64,000 nucleotides of DNA from Serinus canaria (Eukaryota; Chordata; Aves; Passeriformes; Fringillidae). The first letter of the stretch is position 1. Each line of letters opens with the position of its first letter. Location: positions 32,455,093-32,519,092 of the forward strand of contig NC_066319.1 of NCBI RefSeq assembly GCF_022539315.1. The letters run 5' to 3'. Of this stretch, positions 1 through 13,739 are shown in pieces. The translations under genes were made by a program, and so were the position numbers. A model generated the notes under the pieces. That model was given only the letters and a program-made list of their open reading frames with translations. It did not search any database and was not told the DNA's origin.

Positions 1-3000
1 AACAAACTGTTCATATATCTACCTGTCAGCCGTCTTCCTCTAAGGGAGGGACACAAGGTCACTGAAATGGCCACTTTCCATCCCTTGTTTTTACTGGACA
101 TGTGATGGGCAAGTGGAGAATCAAATATTTACAGGAAAATACTTTTCCATGAAGACTAAGTGATTTAATTTCAAATGGTTGTTACGTAGCTTTTTTGTCC
201 TTTTTTGCAAGTTCCCATAAAAAGTAATAAGCTAATTGAGGAAATACAGTTATCACTCTTCTCAAGAGTATTTCTACTCTCAACTATTTTCAAGTTTAAT
301 TAAAGGAATATGCTTCAGTTAAATAAATCAGGTGTTATTTTTTTAAATAAATTGAAATGAGAATGTGTGGAAGGAAAGACAGAATTACAAAAATGGAAGG
401 TGGATCACTGAGTTCAGTAGAGCAGTTCTGCTTTGAACAGTACAACATATCATCAAGTGTATGTTATGTACAATCAGTACCACTACCCTCCCAGTACTGT
501 TCCCTTATACATTAAAAAAGTATCTCAAATCCCTATGTCAAAAAATATTTTGGTTTATAATACTCTAACATAGTCATGTCTGTGGCTATTCCAGTAATAA
601 GAGAGGTAACATTTTTTGTCTAATAACAGTGGTTAAATGGATGGGTAATGTTAGGTGGTGATGTCACAATGCCAAACTCCCAGATTTTGTTATTCCAGTT
701 TTCTGAAAAGAAAAACGTTGAAATGATTGGAACCGGACATCTTTATCTGTGTTGGATAATTTGAAAGAGAAAGTGTATTTGTATCTTCCAAGTATGTTGT
801 GCAGCAATACTTCTGTGAGCCAACTGAAGAACAGAAATCATTGTATTGCTGTGCCTGTGCTCCCACCCCTCACACAATGTGGATATTTTGCAGCCTCGTA
901 TTTCTTTATCAGTGCCACATCTGGCTTTAGGACAGTGCTATTCTCGTTTTCCAGGGGCAGGGAGGGAACTGTGAGGCACCCGGGTTCACACAGGACATCA
1001 GTGCAAGAACAGGCAAGGGAGCTCTATTCTCCTGAGCCACAGCATTGGCACTCTGACAGCTGAACTCAACTTCCTTCTCTTGGAGCCAGGACAGGACACA
1101 CAAACGTACTCATTTGGCAAAGGGGGAGGGGAACCCCTGTATCCCTTCCTTATTTTGTTTATATTTTGGAGGGGGCAGTTGCAGTTCTCATGCAGGGCAA
1201 GGTTATATAAACTTGATGACAAGTAACCACATGTTTTTCAGCATTTCCTAAAGTTTGTGAGGGGTGAATTCCAGACAGAGCACAGAATGTCACCGTGCAA
1301 AAAGTCATACCAATGCTTTTACCAAAGTATATAATAAAGATTAATAATAATTCATTTTTGGTCACTGTGCATCTCTATATATTATAATTTATCTTCATAT
1401 GCATATAGTATATCTATAAAGGTAAAAAAAGCAGCATGAAGAGTATATGTTTAATAAAAATAGTTTTTCCTTTTCCATTTTTAACCTGATTTTTTAAAGA
1501 TACATTAGAAAACATATCTAGAAGCTTTTTATAGTTGAGAGAAAGGTCCATTGTTTTGAATGACTTCATGATCATACTATTTATAAAACTGAACTTGTTT
1601 TTTTGAACTTCTGAAAAATGTGCCTTCCTGGTTGAGTTAACTTTATGTGTATGTAATATATTGCTGTTGCACCAAAATAGAGTATGGTAGTAATATTTTA
1701 TCATTGTCATTTTTTTTTCTTGCTAGTTCTGTGAAGGTGTTGTCTCCATAAAAATGAGACCATAGGTTCTTTGTGGGAAAATGTATTTTTTTTTCTCATA
1801 TACAAGGTGTGGATCTCTATTACTTTTGTAGATTTAACACATTTTCATTATTTAAGAAATTTCATTAATTTTCTGCATTTGAAGAAAGACACAGAACATT
1901 CTAAGAAGTGTAATTGACTTCAGGTTTCCTATGAGCCTGATAACCCTGGTTTTACAGCCCAAGGTATACCTTGGTAGTCCTTTGTGTTCCTTACTTCAAA
2001 CCAAATTGGTTGAATGCTGATGTGTATTTTTGTGCAGTAGACTGAGCAGTGGGCTTTGTAATGAGCTGAATTTAAGCAGCAGCTGATAGTAAATGTTGAA
2101 ATAGCAAAAGCAACAATGTAGAGAATTATTATTTTCCTATCTAAGTTTGTCAGTTCTATAATGGGCTTAAAGAACAAAATATTTTTCTTTTGGAAATGCA
2201 CTGTGTGTATCACAGCAGATGGTGGAACTAAGGGGCAAAACTGATACATGCTTAATGCCTTATAGTCATCTCTGTCTTGATTTAGTTATTATACATACAC
2301 AATTTCTCATCAAGATGAAGATTTCAAAGGCAGGAAATGGAGGTAGGAAAAACTTTAAGACAATTGCAAAATAAAAATAATTTGATAATCAGCATGTCCT
2401 TTTTAATTCCACTTTGTTTTATAAGTTCAGTAAATTCAATATTAAAGACTTATTTGTTATATATATGGGAGGAAAGTAGAAGAAGAAATTCTAAAGAATT
2501 GCACAAGGAAGAAAGGGGACTTCAGGAAATTCACATAATGGTGAGAGAGGGGGAGACATAAACTGAAGATCACTTTTTAAATCAATATTTCCTTCTTTGT
2601 GAAAAACAGAGGCAACAGTTTTCTCACTTAAATTTAGCCCTGGTCACTGCAGCTACAGCCTGACCTTGCAGTTACTGTAAGCACATTGCTTGTATGGAAG
2701 AAATTTCTAGTCAGCATGAAGAATATAGTACACCAAAAGTACAATTTCCCATTGTGGAGAGCATGCATTACATTCATCCTTCAATCAGAAGCAATAAGTC
2801 CAAGTGGGAAACAGCAAAACATCAACCTCCCACAGAACCGGTTGTGCATTTTCTGCAGCATTTTCATCAGGGTGTGGGATTTTTCACAGCTGCTGATAAA
2901 TGATACTGACCAGTTAAGATTATGTGTACTTTTTGGATTTACATTGTGAGCATTCAGTGATGTAAATGCTGTCACTTTCATACACACTTTCACACTACCA

Positions 3001-6000
3001 CAAGTTATCCTACGTATCATTAACTTTTCATTTTGGTCCACTTCAGAAGACAGTGCTTGCCTGGCATTACCAAAATAAATATGGCCATGTAAATATGACA
3101 GAAACCTTTTCTTCACATAGAACACTCTCAGACTTTTATAATTTACACAACACTTCTCAAAACTCTGACAAAACCAAATTTTCCTGTGATTATACCTGCT
3201 TATGGTCAGTTCATATTATGAAACAAGAAGTTAGTATCTACTCACTGGACCATAAATAATTTTTCAGTAGGGTGCTCTGGAGTCCCTTTTAAAGTTCATT
3301 TTGTACATAAATCATTCATAACAATACTGACTTAGGGAACCTGGAGGTAAATACCACCATCACCAAGGAAATCATGTGAATCAAGGTATCCATCTCTTTC
3401 ATACATGTTAGCCTTATCCTTAAATGCAAATTACTTATTTTGATTTTGCTAGACCTTCTTCCTTGTGACTCTCCTATCAGAGATATTTGAAGACTTTTTT
3501 TTTAAGTGGAAGAGAGGAAAATTATAAGGAAATACTAATATTCAAACTGTTTCTGATCTTTCTTGGTCTTAATGCACTTAGGTCCAAATGCACAGTACTT
3601 TCACATTGTCAAGTCAGTAGATTTGAATGATTATGCTTGTGGATAGAAACTAATAAACAATCTAAGCACCAACAAAGTAAAACAGTACCTACACTCATCT
3701 AAATATATTGTGTTTTACTAAACTGTAACAAATTAAATGGGAAGAAATTATGGATTCTTACAACTACTTTCTCTCATAACAGCACTCTGTTCTGAACCCT
3801 GGACATAATGGTAAGTAATGTCACAGAACTGGCTTCCTCAGTAAATATTGGATGTTATAGTAAACAGAAACACAGGCATGAAAAAAAAAACCATCACCCA
3901 GCATCACCTGGCATATGCTTTGGTCTGTCAGTCATCTTTTCTGGAAGATGAAATCTGGTGCTCCTTACCATGTTGCACTATGCAGAGTGACTGCAGTAGC
4001 CTCCATCTCTTTAGCATCACTTCTTAAAAACAAATTCTTATTAGCATTCTGCTCCTGAGCACATGTCAAAAGTCATTAAATGTAGCCAAGCAACTGCATG
4101 TAGCTATCCCTTACTTCATGTATTCAGTGTGTGGGTAGGTCTAGCCACATATCAAATTTATGCAACTGTAATATGAATCAATATTATTCTTCATGCATCA
4201 TCAGCTGCATTCTCATAGGCTAGCTCAGCCCATAGGTTACAATAAATTAAGTGATAACTTCCCTGATGAGATGGAATCAAGGTGGATTTCTAGAATTCTG
4301 GAAGAACATTACTTTTCTAATTTTTAAAGCATATTTTTTATCACATTGAAAACATAGAGATATGGAGGTGAGAGAACATGCTGTAATCAGTTTGGAGGGC
4401 AGTAATATTAAACTTTGGTTCAGGAGGAATTGTTATGCTTTATTGTAATTACTGGTGGTTATATAGAGAACCATCCACTGTATTTATGAACAGTGTGAAA
4501 AGCGGGATCGGGTTTTCTGGAACTCCATTTATAATGACTTTGCTGAACTCAGGTTAATTATGAGGGAGGCTCCTCTGAGAGAGAAGGCACACCACGGAAC
4601 AAAAGGGATCCATTTTTTTAATCTACTGTTTGAATTTCATCCTTTCTTCTTTCATCTGTTTTCATCTTATGGAAGCGATTATAAGTGCTAATGAGACATT
4701 TGATCTTGCTTCAGGCAGTCATTTTCTGGTTAACACAATAGAGGTATCAGGCATCTATTTCAGTATTATAGGAAGTCAGCAGGCTGGGGTCATATATTCT
4801 TTTCTCTTATACCCACCCAGTTGCAGCAATCCTTTTCTGGTACTTGAAATACTTATGGTACTATTTTATTTTTCTGTCTGCAGCTCTTATATGAGCTCCT
4901 CGTCACTAATTTATGTCAGGAAAAGATACAACTCTTAACAGGTGTTTCCAATTTAGAAGCCAGTCAGAATTATATGAAACTTTTTTTTTTCTTTTGGGAG
5001 CTAATTCTACTCAAGTTGAAAATTACAGATGTGTTGTTTAGTTCAAGCAACAAGTGGTGACTGATGAGCAGAAGCGGCATTTGAACCTGGGACTCAACGA
5101 GTACACTTCAATAAATTGGGGGATCATTCTAAAGAGAACAATACTGTTTGAGAACACGATTTCTTTCATGTTGACTTAATTCTTCAGAAACCATAACCAA
5201 ACCTGGAACTTCTGAGCCATTCTTTTCATCAATCTTATTTATCAAAAGAAAGCCAGAGAATGCTTTTGGGCCTCAAGTGTTCCTCAAGTGCTGATATTTA
5301 TGTGTATAGATAGCACTGCTTGTATTACAGAGTACATCCAGTGGAACTGGGAATACTACTGAAATTTAAAGGAAGCACCCTGGAGAAGGACTAAGGTATG
5401 TGCACCAGGCAACCACCAAATATTTAAACCTTTAGGATGCATTTTGTTTTTTAAGAAATAACCCTTGTTAGTCACCACTGTTCTTTCATGATGGAACAAT
5501 TAGTTTCTCTAGCTAACTTGAGTGTGGAGCTCTACTAGTGCCTACTTTCCATAAATTAAAATTGGTGCCAATTAGCCATTTATAGGAGACAGACTTGTCA
5601 AACCTTTTCAAGAAACAAACACATGAGAACACTGAGGCTTATTTGTGGAAATACTTTCCTATATTCCACCTGTTCCAGCTAATACCAATAACTTTTACAA
5701 ACACCCTTGCACAGAGATGGATAGGAAATGCTGCTAAGTATGTCTGCATGCACATAGTCTGGTAGTCAGTGAAATGTGTTCCAAAGTCTTGTTACAAAGC
5801 ACAATAGTATTTGAACATGTCTATTGAGTACAAAAAAACAAGTTCATGAGATGCCTTTATTTTCTCACACCTAATATTGGATAAAAACTTTGGGTTTAAC
5901 TTAACAAATAGTTTTTACTAGAACACTTGGAGTGCTCAAAAACCAGAAAAAAAAAAACCCTCTGGGCTTTGTTTTTGATATGTGGAAAGACATGAATAGG

Positions 6001-8640
6001 CCCAGAGAGAAATGAACAAATATCTCATATTGAATCTTTAAAAGCTGGTACTTTGTCCAGCATTTTCCAGGGTTTCTTTTCCCCCAAGTCTGCAATTTAA
6101 AAATCACCAAATATTGGTCAGTTCCTTATTTGGGAGTACCTTTTTAAGTACTGCATTTTTAGAAACCTGATTTTAATTCTGTGACTAAACACTGCTATTT
6201 AATTGGATGACTGTGATCTTTATAATCAGGCTTCCAATGTAATAAATTATATGCATGAATTTTCCTTATATAATGAACCACTAATAGTTACTTGATGAGT
6301 ATTTCAAGTTACAAAATTTCAAAGAAACTTTAGATTGAAAAAATTAATTCTGATGTAAAGACATGTTGAAAATCTTTCAAACTTTTTAAAGATCTCTAAT
6401 GTTATAAATATTTCATTAAGTATGCCTGCTAGGAAACATAATATTCCTGAAACAGACAAATCAAATGTAAAGAAAATCAAAGGATGTTAATAAAGCTGAA
6501 ATGAAAATGTACAAAAATCGTCTTTTTCTGATTATCGTGCAGGAGCATATAAAACTGAGGACTAGAATGTAAAGCCACTTTGTGTATTCTTATTCTTAAC
6601 TTTACTATTATGTAGTCCTACACAACTTAGTAAAGACACATGCATACATAATGTTAGCTCCAGTCAAAACCACCAATCCTACAAAAAACGTATGCCTTTG
6701 GGTAACAATTACATGAATTAATTTTACTCATAACTGCTAAACACAGTTATTGAAGATTATTTTCAGGATCTAGACTCACATTAGCAAATCATTATGTTTT
6801 GAAGTGTTTTTTGAAGTTAGATTTTTTTACGTCTACTTAGAAGAGTGTTAGGGAGGAGAGACATGTATTTTTTAAACTGGACAAGTTTCTCACACATGCT
6901 GTCATATTTAGAATACTGTTTCCTGACATAGCACTTTCTGGCTCCTTCAGAATATGACTCCACATTTCAGTAGTCTTCAAATTCACAGGCACATGTCAGT
7001 TTCACCAGCTGCTCATTAGCTGGTGTATTTTAAAGAAGGTAGGGAAAAGTGGAAAGCCTGTTTCTTAGCGAGTGAATCAAGCGTGCAGTGTGAAGGTAAT
7101 AAGGAGGAAACATAATGGGTTAAGAGCAGAGAACTCCCACACTTAATTCCTTCCTGCTAGATGAGCTCCTTCACAAGAGTGTGATCCTTGTAATGTACAC
7201 ATTTATAGCAGTGTTTCTTATTTTAAAAGAGACGTGATTCATTGTATGGAGGTGGAGAGAACTGAGCTTTTGCACATTAACAATTTTAGATGAAGAAAAA
7301 ACCCTTTTTCCTTGCCTTTGCATTTTTGTTAGAACTTTATGAGACAGAGTATTTAAGCATGATGGTTAATTTTATATCAAATTTGATCCTGCCACCAGTT
7401 ACTTTCCACTTCTGCAGGCTGCTTACTCTGTCACCGAGTATTAGATGTATTACCCACAGAGCAGTAATTACATTTGACACATAATTATTATGGTTTTGAT
7501 GACAAGAAGGCCTTTTCTTTTCCTGCTTTCATAACATATACTCCTGAAAGTGCTGGCTGGATGAATACAGTTAGTTTAAAAGCACTTGGATTTAAATTGA
7601 ACCCTGGGACAAAGAAAGAAATGAAAAGAAAGAGTGAGCACTTTTGAAAATTCCAGATGATCTCACACAGTCGATTTTGAAAAGGAAAGAAAGCCTTTAA
7701 GTGTTGTTAATGCAAAAGGAGAAAGAGCTGCCGGGCTGCAGCCATGCCAGATCCCCAACAGGAAAGGAGTGCTTTTAAAGTTAATAAACTGAAGGTTTGG
7801 AAAAAACGGAGGCTCCTGGCAAGGCCACATAAACTACACAAATGAGTTTCTAATCTTGCCACATGGGCATTTTTCCAACTCTGCACTCTGAGTCACCCCC
7901 AGCTGCAGGTCTGGATGAGCAGTTTAATAATCCTTAGCCCTTTTTTCCCTTAAATGATCAGCATCAGAGTATCATGTTTCTGGAGCCTGGAGGCTGTGTG
8001 GTATTCAAATAGGGTAAGTTCTTGAAATTCCTCCAAACCTACCTGCAGCTGCCTCTGCCTCTCTGCTGAGGTTAGAAAAGCTAGACTTACACAATTTGTA
8101 AATTGCCATCATCTTCCTCCCTCATCTCCTCTTGATTTCTCACAGTGTGCAGGGACAAAGCCAGGCTAGGAGGATGAAAAGTGTTCCTCTTGTCCTTTTT
8201 TTTAAAAAGAAAATTTAACAAGGCACGGATGGGGTAATGTCAAGGCTAGGAATCCTTCTCCAGGAATTGAGCGGTTGTGAAGGAAACCTGAGCAGAAAAA
8301 AAATGACCTGACTTCCCCCTTGGATCCAAGACCTGAGCATCATCATCAGGGCAGCTTGATGTAAAGGGTATCCCTCCTACTGATGTGAGATCTTCAATCA
8401 GTGCTGAGACAATGATGATGGAATTAATGTACTATAAAGCAGCTCTAATTTTAGCCTGGTTTGTTATTGTAAGAGTTTGTAGGGAAGGGTAAAGGGGGAG
8501 GTGAAGGCTGCTACAAACGACTAATGCTGCATTTCAGCCTCTAAGCCATATTTAGTGATGTGGGATATAAATATAAGCTCTCAGTACAACTTTTCCTATT
8601 TGACTTCTGCTTCCTTTCTTCTGTTCCCTCTCCTAAAGAT
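1..8640. other. AT-rich non-coding stretch
   Basis: I see no recognisable exon, RNA gene or repeat family here. The open frames are short, overlap on both strands and are what AT-rich DNA gives by chance. A small GC-richer patch around 950-1,180 has open frames on both strands but no motif I recognise. Intergenic DNA or a long intron are both possible. Confidence 0.6.
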
Positions 8641-8644
8641 AGCT

Positions 8645-9186
8645 GCTGATAGAGGTGTTTATTGTGGGTGATGTGTGGCAGGCGCAGCCAGCCCCCCCAG
8701 GGTGGATCCCAGCACCATGTGCTGTCCGGAGCCTTCCCGAGTGTGGCATGGCCCTGTGCGCAGCCGCTGTGCTGGGCTGTGCTTCCACCGGGAGCCACCA
8801 TGGACACACCCTGGAGTTCAGTGCCTGAACTGCCCCACCCCGAGCCTGTAGCCTGTTCAGAGTCACCAGCATGTCATGGTTGCCCCTCTTTGCCAGTTTT
8901 GGCCATTGGACTTGCTTGGGAGTCCAAAGTTCGAGTTCGTTACCTGCGTGAGGTGGGTTTCGTGTACCTCCATGGCATTCTGCACATCCTGAATTCTTTT
9001 TCTGCAGTGAGTCCACACATATACATTAAACTGCAATTCTCTGGGGCTGTCAGAATTGCAGACCAGCCTGAGGCATGGCTGTATGATAAAGTTTTCAGGC
9101 CCTGTTTAGTTAAGGCTGAAAATCTGGGACCCAGCCAATCTATACCACTCAGGGCTCTTTTCACAGTCCAGAATGATTTGGCTTAA
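8645..9186. other. Isolated GC-rich block of unknown origin
   Basis: This roughly 540-bp block stands out from its AT-rich flanks by base composition, especially 8,670-8,900. Frames stay open on both strands; the longest is 174 codons on + (8,662-9,186). The translation shows no family motif I recognise and no clear splice pattern. Candidates are an old solo LTR or other retroelement remnant, or an unidentified exon. Function unknown. Confidence 0.3.
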
Positions 9187-9189
9187 ACA

Positions 9190-12100
9190 TTTCCAACTGT
9201 GATGAGGTCTCATTTCAGTGATTATACAGTCATTCACTTTTCCACATCAACATCAAAGTCATTAACAACTGAGTATTATTGCATTGGCTGGAATTCAGTT
9301 AAGGACTAGAGGGATGTTGCTCTTTATTAAGATAAATCATTGCCTTGGTTATGTCACCCATGAAATAATCAATTTACTGTGTTGGTTAATTTCCTCCCTC
9401 TTTGATCTGTGAATTAAATTCAGCAGATCATTGTTCCACACAACTGCAGTGGAAAGGATGCTTTAAAATAAATGCACCACATTTTCTAATGGTACAAGTC
9501 TGGTAACTGTATAAAACAAGACTGCATGTGGCCTGATCTATTTCAACACTTTCCTTTGAAAGCTTGAGAGGAAAATGAACCAGTAGCACTGATTTGGGTT
9601 ATACTCCCTTGAAGTTCCTGAGAAATGAACCAGAGGAAAAAGAAAAACTAGCAGAACTGATTCTGAGGCCTTCAAAGGAGTTACACTGATTGCCATACCA
9701 AATGAAAATATTTCTATCGAAGTATAAGGCTATTTCCTGATAGCCTTCATAAGCTTTGCTTACTGAGATGCTTACTGTAAGGATTTTTTCAAAAATCCTA
9801 CTCCTAACAAGCCAAATAATAAACAAATCACCAAACAAAAACAAACATAAAAAACCATTGGCATTGTACTTTGCATTCTGAAATTAAACTATGAGTATAA
9901 ATCAATCCACGTTGACTGGAAATCACTATGACTATCAATGAGAAACTGATGATGAGAGCCCAAGTCTGACTCCTCATTTTGCAGAATTTCACAGCAGTGT
10001 GAGTATTCAAGTCTCACTTTTCTAATATTAAACTCTAACTTTTTAAATTTAAATATATTTAAATAATCCATGCTCATTAAAAGCAACACAGACTTCTTCA
10101 GTATTTTTCTAATGTAAGTTCAGATCCATGCCTCTTCTAAAACCTGAGCTGTTCTCACATTTATGTCCTTTAAACTTAAGACCATGATCCATCATGAGCT
10201 TTGAAAAATAGGAACAGCATGTGATGTGGTTTTAAGGTCAGCATCTAATTTTGTTAGACTTTGAGGAAAACAGCACGTAGCTTTCTGGTTGTGCAACCAA
10301 GATACAGAATTTCTTCCAAAATTTTACATCTTAAAGTTATATTTATATAATCTTAAAGATTCTAGAACATGTGTTGGTGAGACGAAGTGCTATTATTTTA
10401 GAAAGAAAATGCATATGAAAAAACTATTGCTAAAATAGTTGAACTAAAATTCCTGATTGAAATAAAAAAAATCACTTTATTTGCTAACTCCAGTTCCCAT
10501 TACATGAGTAAAATATTTTCACTAATTCTCAGGTCAAAGTTACAAATTAGAACAATGGAATAAGATATAATACTGTTTTACAATAAGAATCACACCCCCA
10601 ATTCATTTAAAAAGTAATGAAAGCTGATTGCAGATTTTTTTCTATGGCAATTACTTAGAGTGTTTCTCCTCACATTTAACAAAAATTGTGTGTGACTTCA
10701 TGAAAGAAAACCAATTTGCATTAACAAATTACTTTACTGCATTTGAAAGTCATCTTCATGAAACAAAATGTACCCTAGCTGAGTATGCAGAAGAATGAAC
10801 ACTAATGAAACTTCAACGTCAGGACTACGTAGAAATTCATGGTAAATCAGTCAGGATATTCAGAATATGTGAGGAGGTTTAGTATTGAACAGTTAATTGC
10901 AACTGCAGAGAACCTGATTAATGCACATGGCAGTTCTATGTTGCTTATAAATCTCCTCAGTTAGCAATCAAATTACTATTTTCTAATTAATTGCATTAGT
11001 TTCTACTTGTCAGTTGCTCCATTTTCATCATCCTTTTGCCATTAGTTTCCATTTCTAAATGAATCATTCTAAGAGCACAAACATTGCTATTCCTCAAGCA
11101 TGATTTCTTATTTTGTTGACATGAATGCATAGTAACTGCAAGTTTCTTCAAGCTGTTGTGGAATATTTAGTTTTTAGTTGCCATGAGGTCATACACTTGG
11201 AGTTTTAAGATGACAGAAACTCCTGGTGGAGTTTTGAACACATTTAGCTTTTGTAATTCTGCTTCAGGCAAGTTAAACAATCACTGATTGACTTTTATTA
11301 ACCGATCTGTAAGGCTGATAGGCTCAGGAATGCAACCTATAGACAGATTCTTGAAATACAGCCGAGACAGGAATCTTACAGAAATTCCAAAAATAGGAGG
11401 TAATACTCTCCTTGCAAACTAATTTTTTTCCTTAGATAATATTCTTTACTTTATAAGATATCATTAATTTTCTGCTTTTTATTTGAAAAGTTCATCAATA
11501 AATCTATGATTATTAAAAAAACCCAAATTGCTTATCACAGACTTAATTTCAAGCCTATGCTATCCTACATAAAAATTAAAAAAAACCAATTTCCACTAAG
11601 GTAACAGAGGAATTAAAGTTAAAATGTTAACTGATGTATAGTTAATGTAATAGTTTCTTTGGTATAAACTAGCTAGAAGCCCAGATGAAGATGCTGGACA
11701 GTGAGACTCCTAATCTGTCCTTGGATTATCCCCTGACTCTGGGGTAAACTGGAGCCAAGCTGTACTTGGCATGCATTTCTTTTCTGAGTGAGCAACTCTG
11801 TTCAGCTCAATAAAGGGTTGAGAGGAAGGGGCCAGAGTTACACCTTTCTCTGGGCTAGCCACCTGTGCAGGGTGGCTAGAAACACAGAAACACAGCCCTG
11901 CTATAGAACCCATTCGCCCATCCCATGCTGGTTGTCATAGTTATCCCACATATACCCAACATCTCATGGAGGATTAGAGCTGTACAAGCCAGTTCCTGAT
12001 TGTATAAACCATAAATTATGTGATATCATAAATTTTGATGCCTGTGCGATCTCAAATTTTTGTTTTAAAGTTTTGTTTTGGATTTATTAAATACATGGCA

Positions 12101-13390
12101 TTTATTAATTACTAGAGATGTAAATCAAATTAATTTCTCCTATGAACATATAGTTTTCATCTAATATTCTAAGGAAAAAATGTAATTAATGATTTGGCAT
12201 TGATGTTTCTCTTTTATTTTTCATTTTGATGTCAAAAAGCATCTGTCATACTGTTTGGTCCAGCAAGTGTTCTATATATGAGTCCCTAGATGGAAGCAGA
12301 AGTTCTACAGTTTTGAAGGGCTTATAGAAGCAGCCTCAGGACCTCTAAGTGCATGTACACAGTTGACACCAAACACATTAGTGGAATCAATGTCAATGAA
12401 AATGCTTAACACTCTTCTTAAAAGAGAGGTACAGCAGGGTCTGATAACTCTAGTCTGTGTTCTCTGAACCAAAAGAACCCTCATGGTGGGTACTTCTTGC
12501 CACTTCCATGTAATTAAACTTTTGAGTACTATTTCTTGGCATTGGAGCACTACTGTTAAATGTCCACAGTGGAGTGGAACAGAAAAAAGAAAACCAGACA
12601 AATTTATCCAAGCATTTTCATTAATTGTTAAGATGACCTTGATGATGAGAGGTAAAGACTCAAATTCTGTCCTTAACTGAATCAGAATGGAAACTGCACA
12701 GACATGAAAGCCCTCAAATTTATAGATATTTAAGCCTCCACCTCTTTCAAAATCAAAAGTTGAAAACAGATCAAACTTAATTGCTGACATTTTTAGCCTT
12801 TTTTTCCTTTTATTTGTCAAAAGAAGGCATCGTGTGTTGCATACACTAGAGCTCATACAATTTGATATTTGACTGCATCAGCATGTATTGTGCTGGAAGC
12901 TGTGGGTACAGCAGGGATTCTCCACATCACTGAAATTATCTCTGAAGTATACAGGTAAAAATCTGTTATACTAATTTTTGTTTTAATTAAGCCAACTGTG
13001 TCACTTCCTAAAGAGCAGTGTACAAAGATCTTGTAACATGCAGTGAAAATGTATAGGCATCCAGTTATTTGTAAATAATATATCATACACAGTAATTACT
13101 GCTGAGGTGTTTAATCTTTTTAATAGGTTTCTTTTAAGTCTGTCATCCTTTTGTGCTGATACAGACTACAACTTCCAGCAACATTCTTCCATACTCTCAC
13201 TAAACACAAATCAGTTACAGCATATCCTTTTAAGAAGTTTGAAATAAAATATGCTAAGTATATTAAAAATGTGCCAGATATGTTACGCCCACTGCCAGTT
13301 TCAATACCAGTAAATTATCCTGTTTTGCAAGTCATTGCCTATTGCTATTCACAGACTATGTGAATAAATTTCTAGCTTTCATTCATTCTA
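9190..13390. other. AT-rich non-coding stretch
   Basis: No exon or RNA gene is recognised. A segment near 11,700-11,920 is GC-richer and contains CTCAATAAAGG at about 11,807, a polyadenylation-type motif that LTR elements often carry, but no LTR boundary can be shown. The longest frame (12,305-12,856, - strand, 183 codons) lacks any family motif. Confidence 0.5.
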
Positions 13391-13396
13391 GGCTCT

Positions 13397-13737
13397 GAAG
13401 CCTACTGATGGCAGCTTTGGGAAACAGCCTTTGGGCTGAGGGCTGTCCTCTTCATTTTTTGAATGTTCTCCACAAAGGATGATTCAGGGGTTGCTATCAG
13501 TATGCTCCAGGGCAAATGCCTCCTTCTGTGGGATGCTTCTGGGGGGCTGTTATCATTGGGCTCCAACTTTAACACCTCCAACTCACTGAAAATCTTTTAT
13601 CTGTAGCTGTTATCAGTAGGCTTCACAGTTAAAATACTATCACCCAAAAAGGCTATTTACTGGAATAGCTTTTTTTAAGTCTCCAGAGTGAAAACTATGC
13701 CCCAAGTCTGGAGGAGCAGCCATCAGTAGGCTTCAAA
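13397..13737. repeat. Degenerate ~55-60 bp tandem repeat with an inverted outer copy
   Basis: A motif close to YTGYTATCAGTAGGCTYC recurs at about 13,491, 13,547, 13,607 and 13,717, spaced 56, 60 and 110 bp (110 is about two periods). At the left edge the same motif occurs in reverse complement (GAAGCCTACTGATGGC at about 13,399-13,414), making a perfect inverted match of about 16 bp with the last copy. This looks like a decayed satellite or an internal repeat of an unidentified element. Confidence 0.4.
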
Positions 13738-13739
13738 GC

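Noticed and set aside
8928..8945. GTTCGAGTTCG resembling a tRNA B-box
   Set aside because: No matching A-box, acceptor stem or cloverleaf can be built around it.
11700..11930. Possible solo LTR (CTCAATAAAGG motif in a GC-richer patch)
   Set aside because: No TG...CA boundaries or target-site duplication could be identified, so I only note it in the stretch description.
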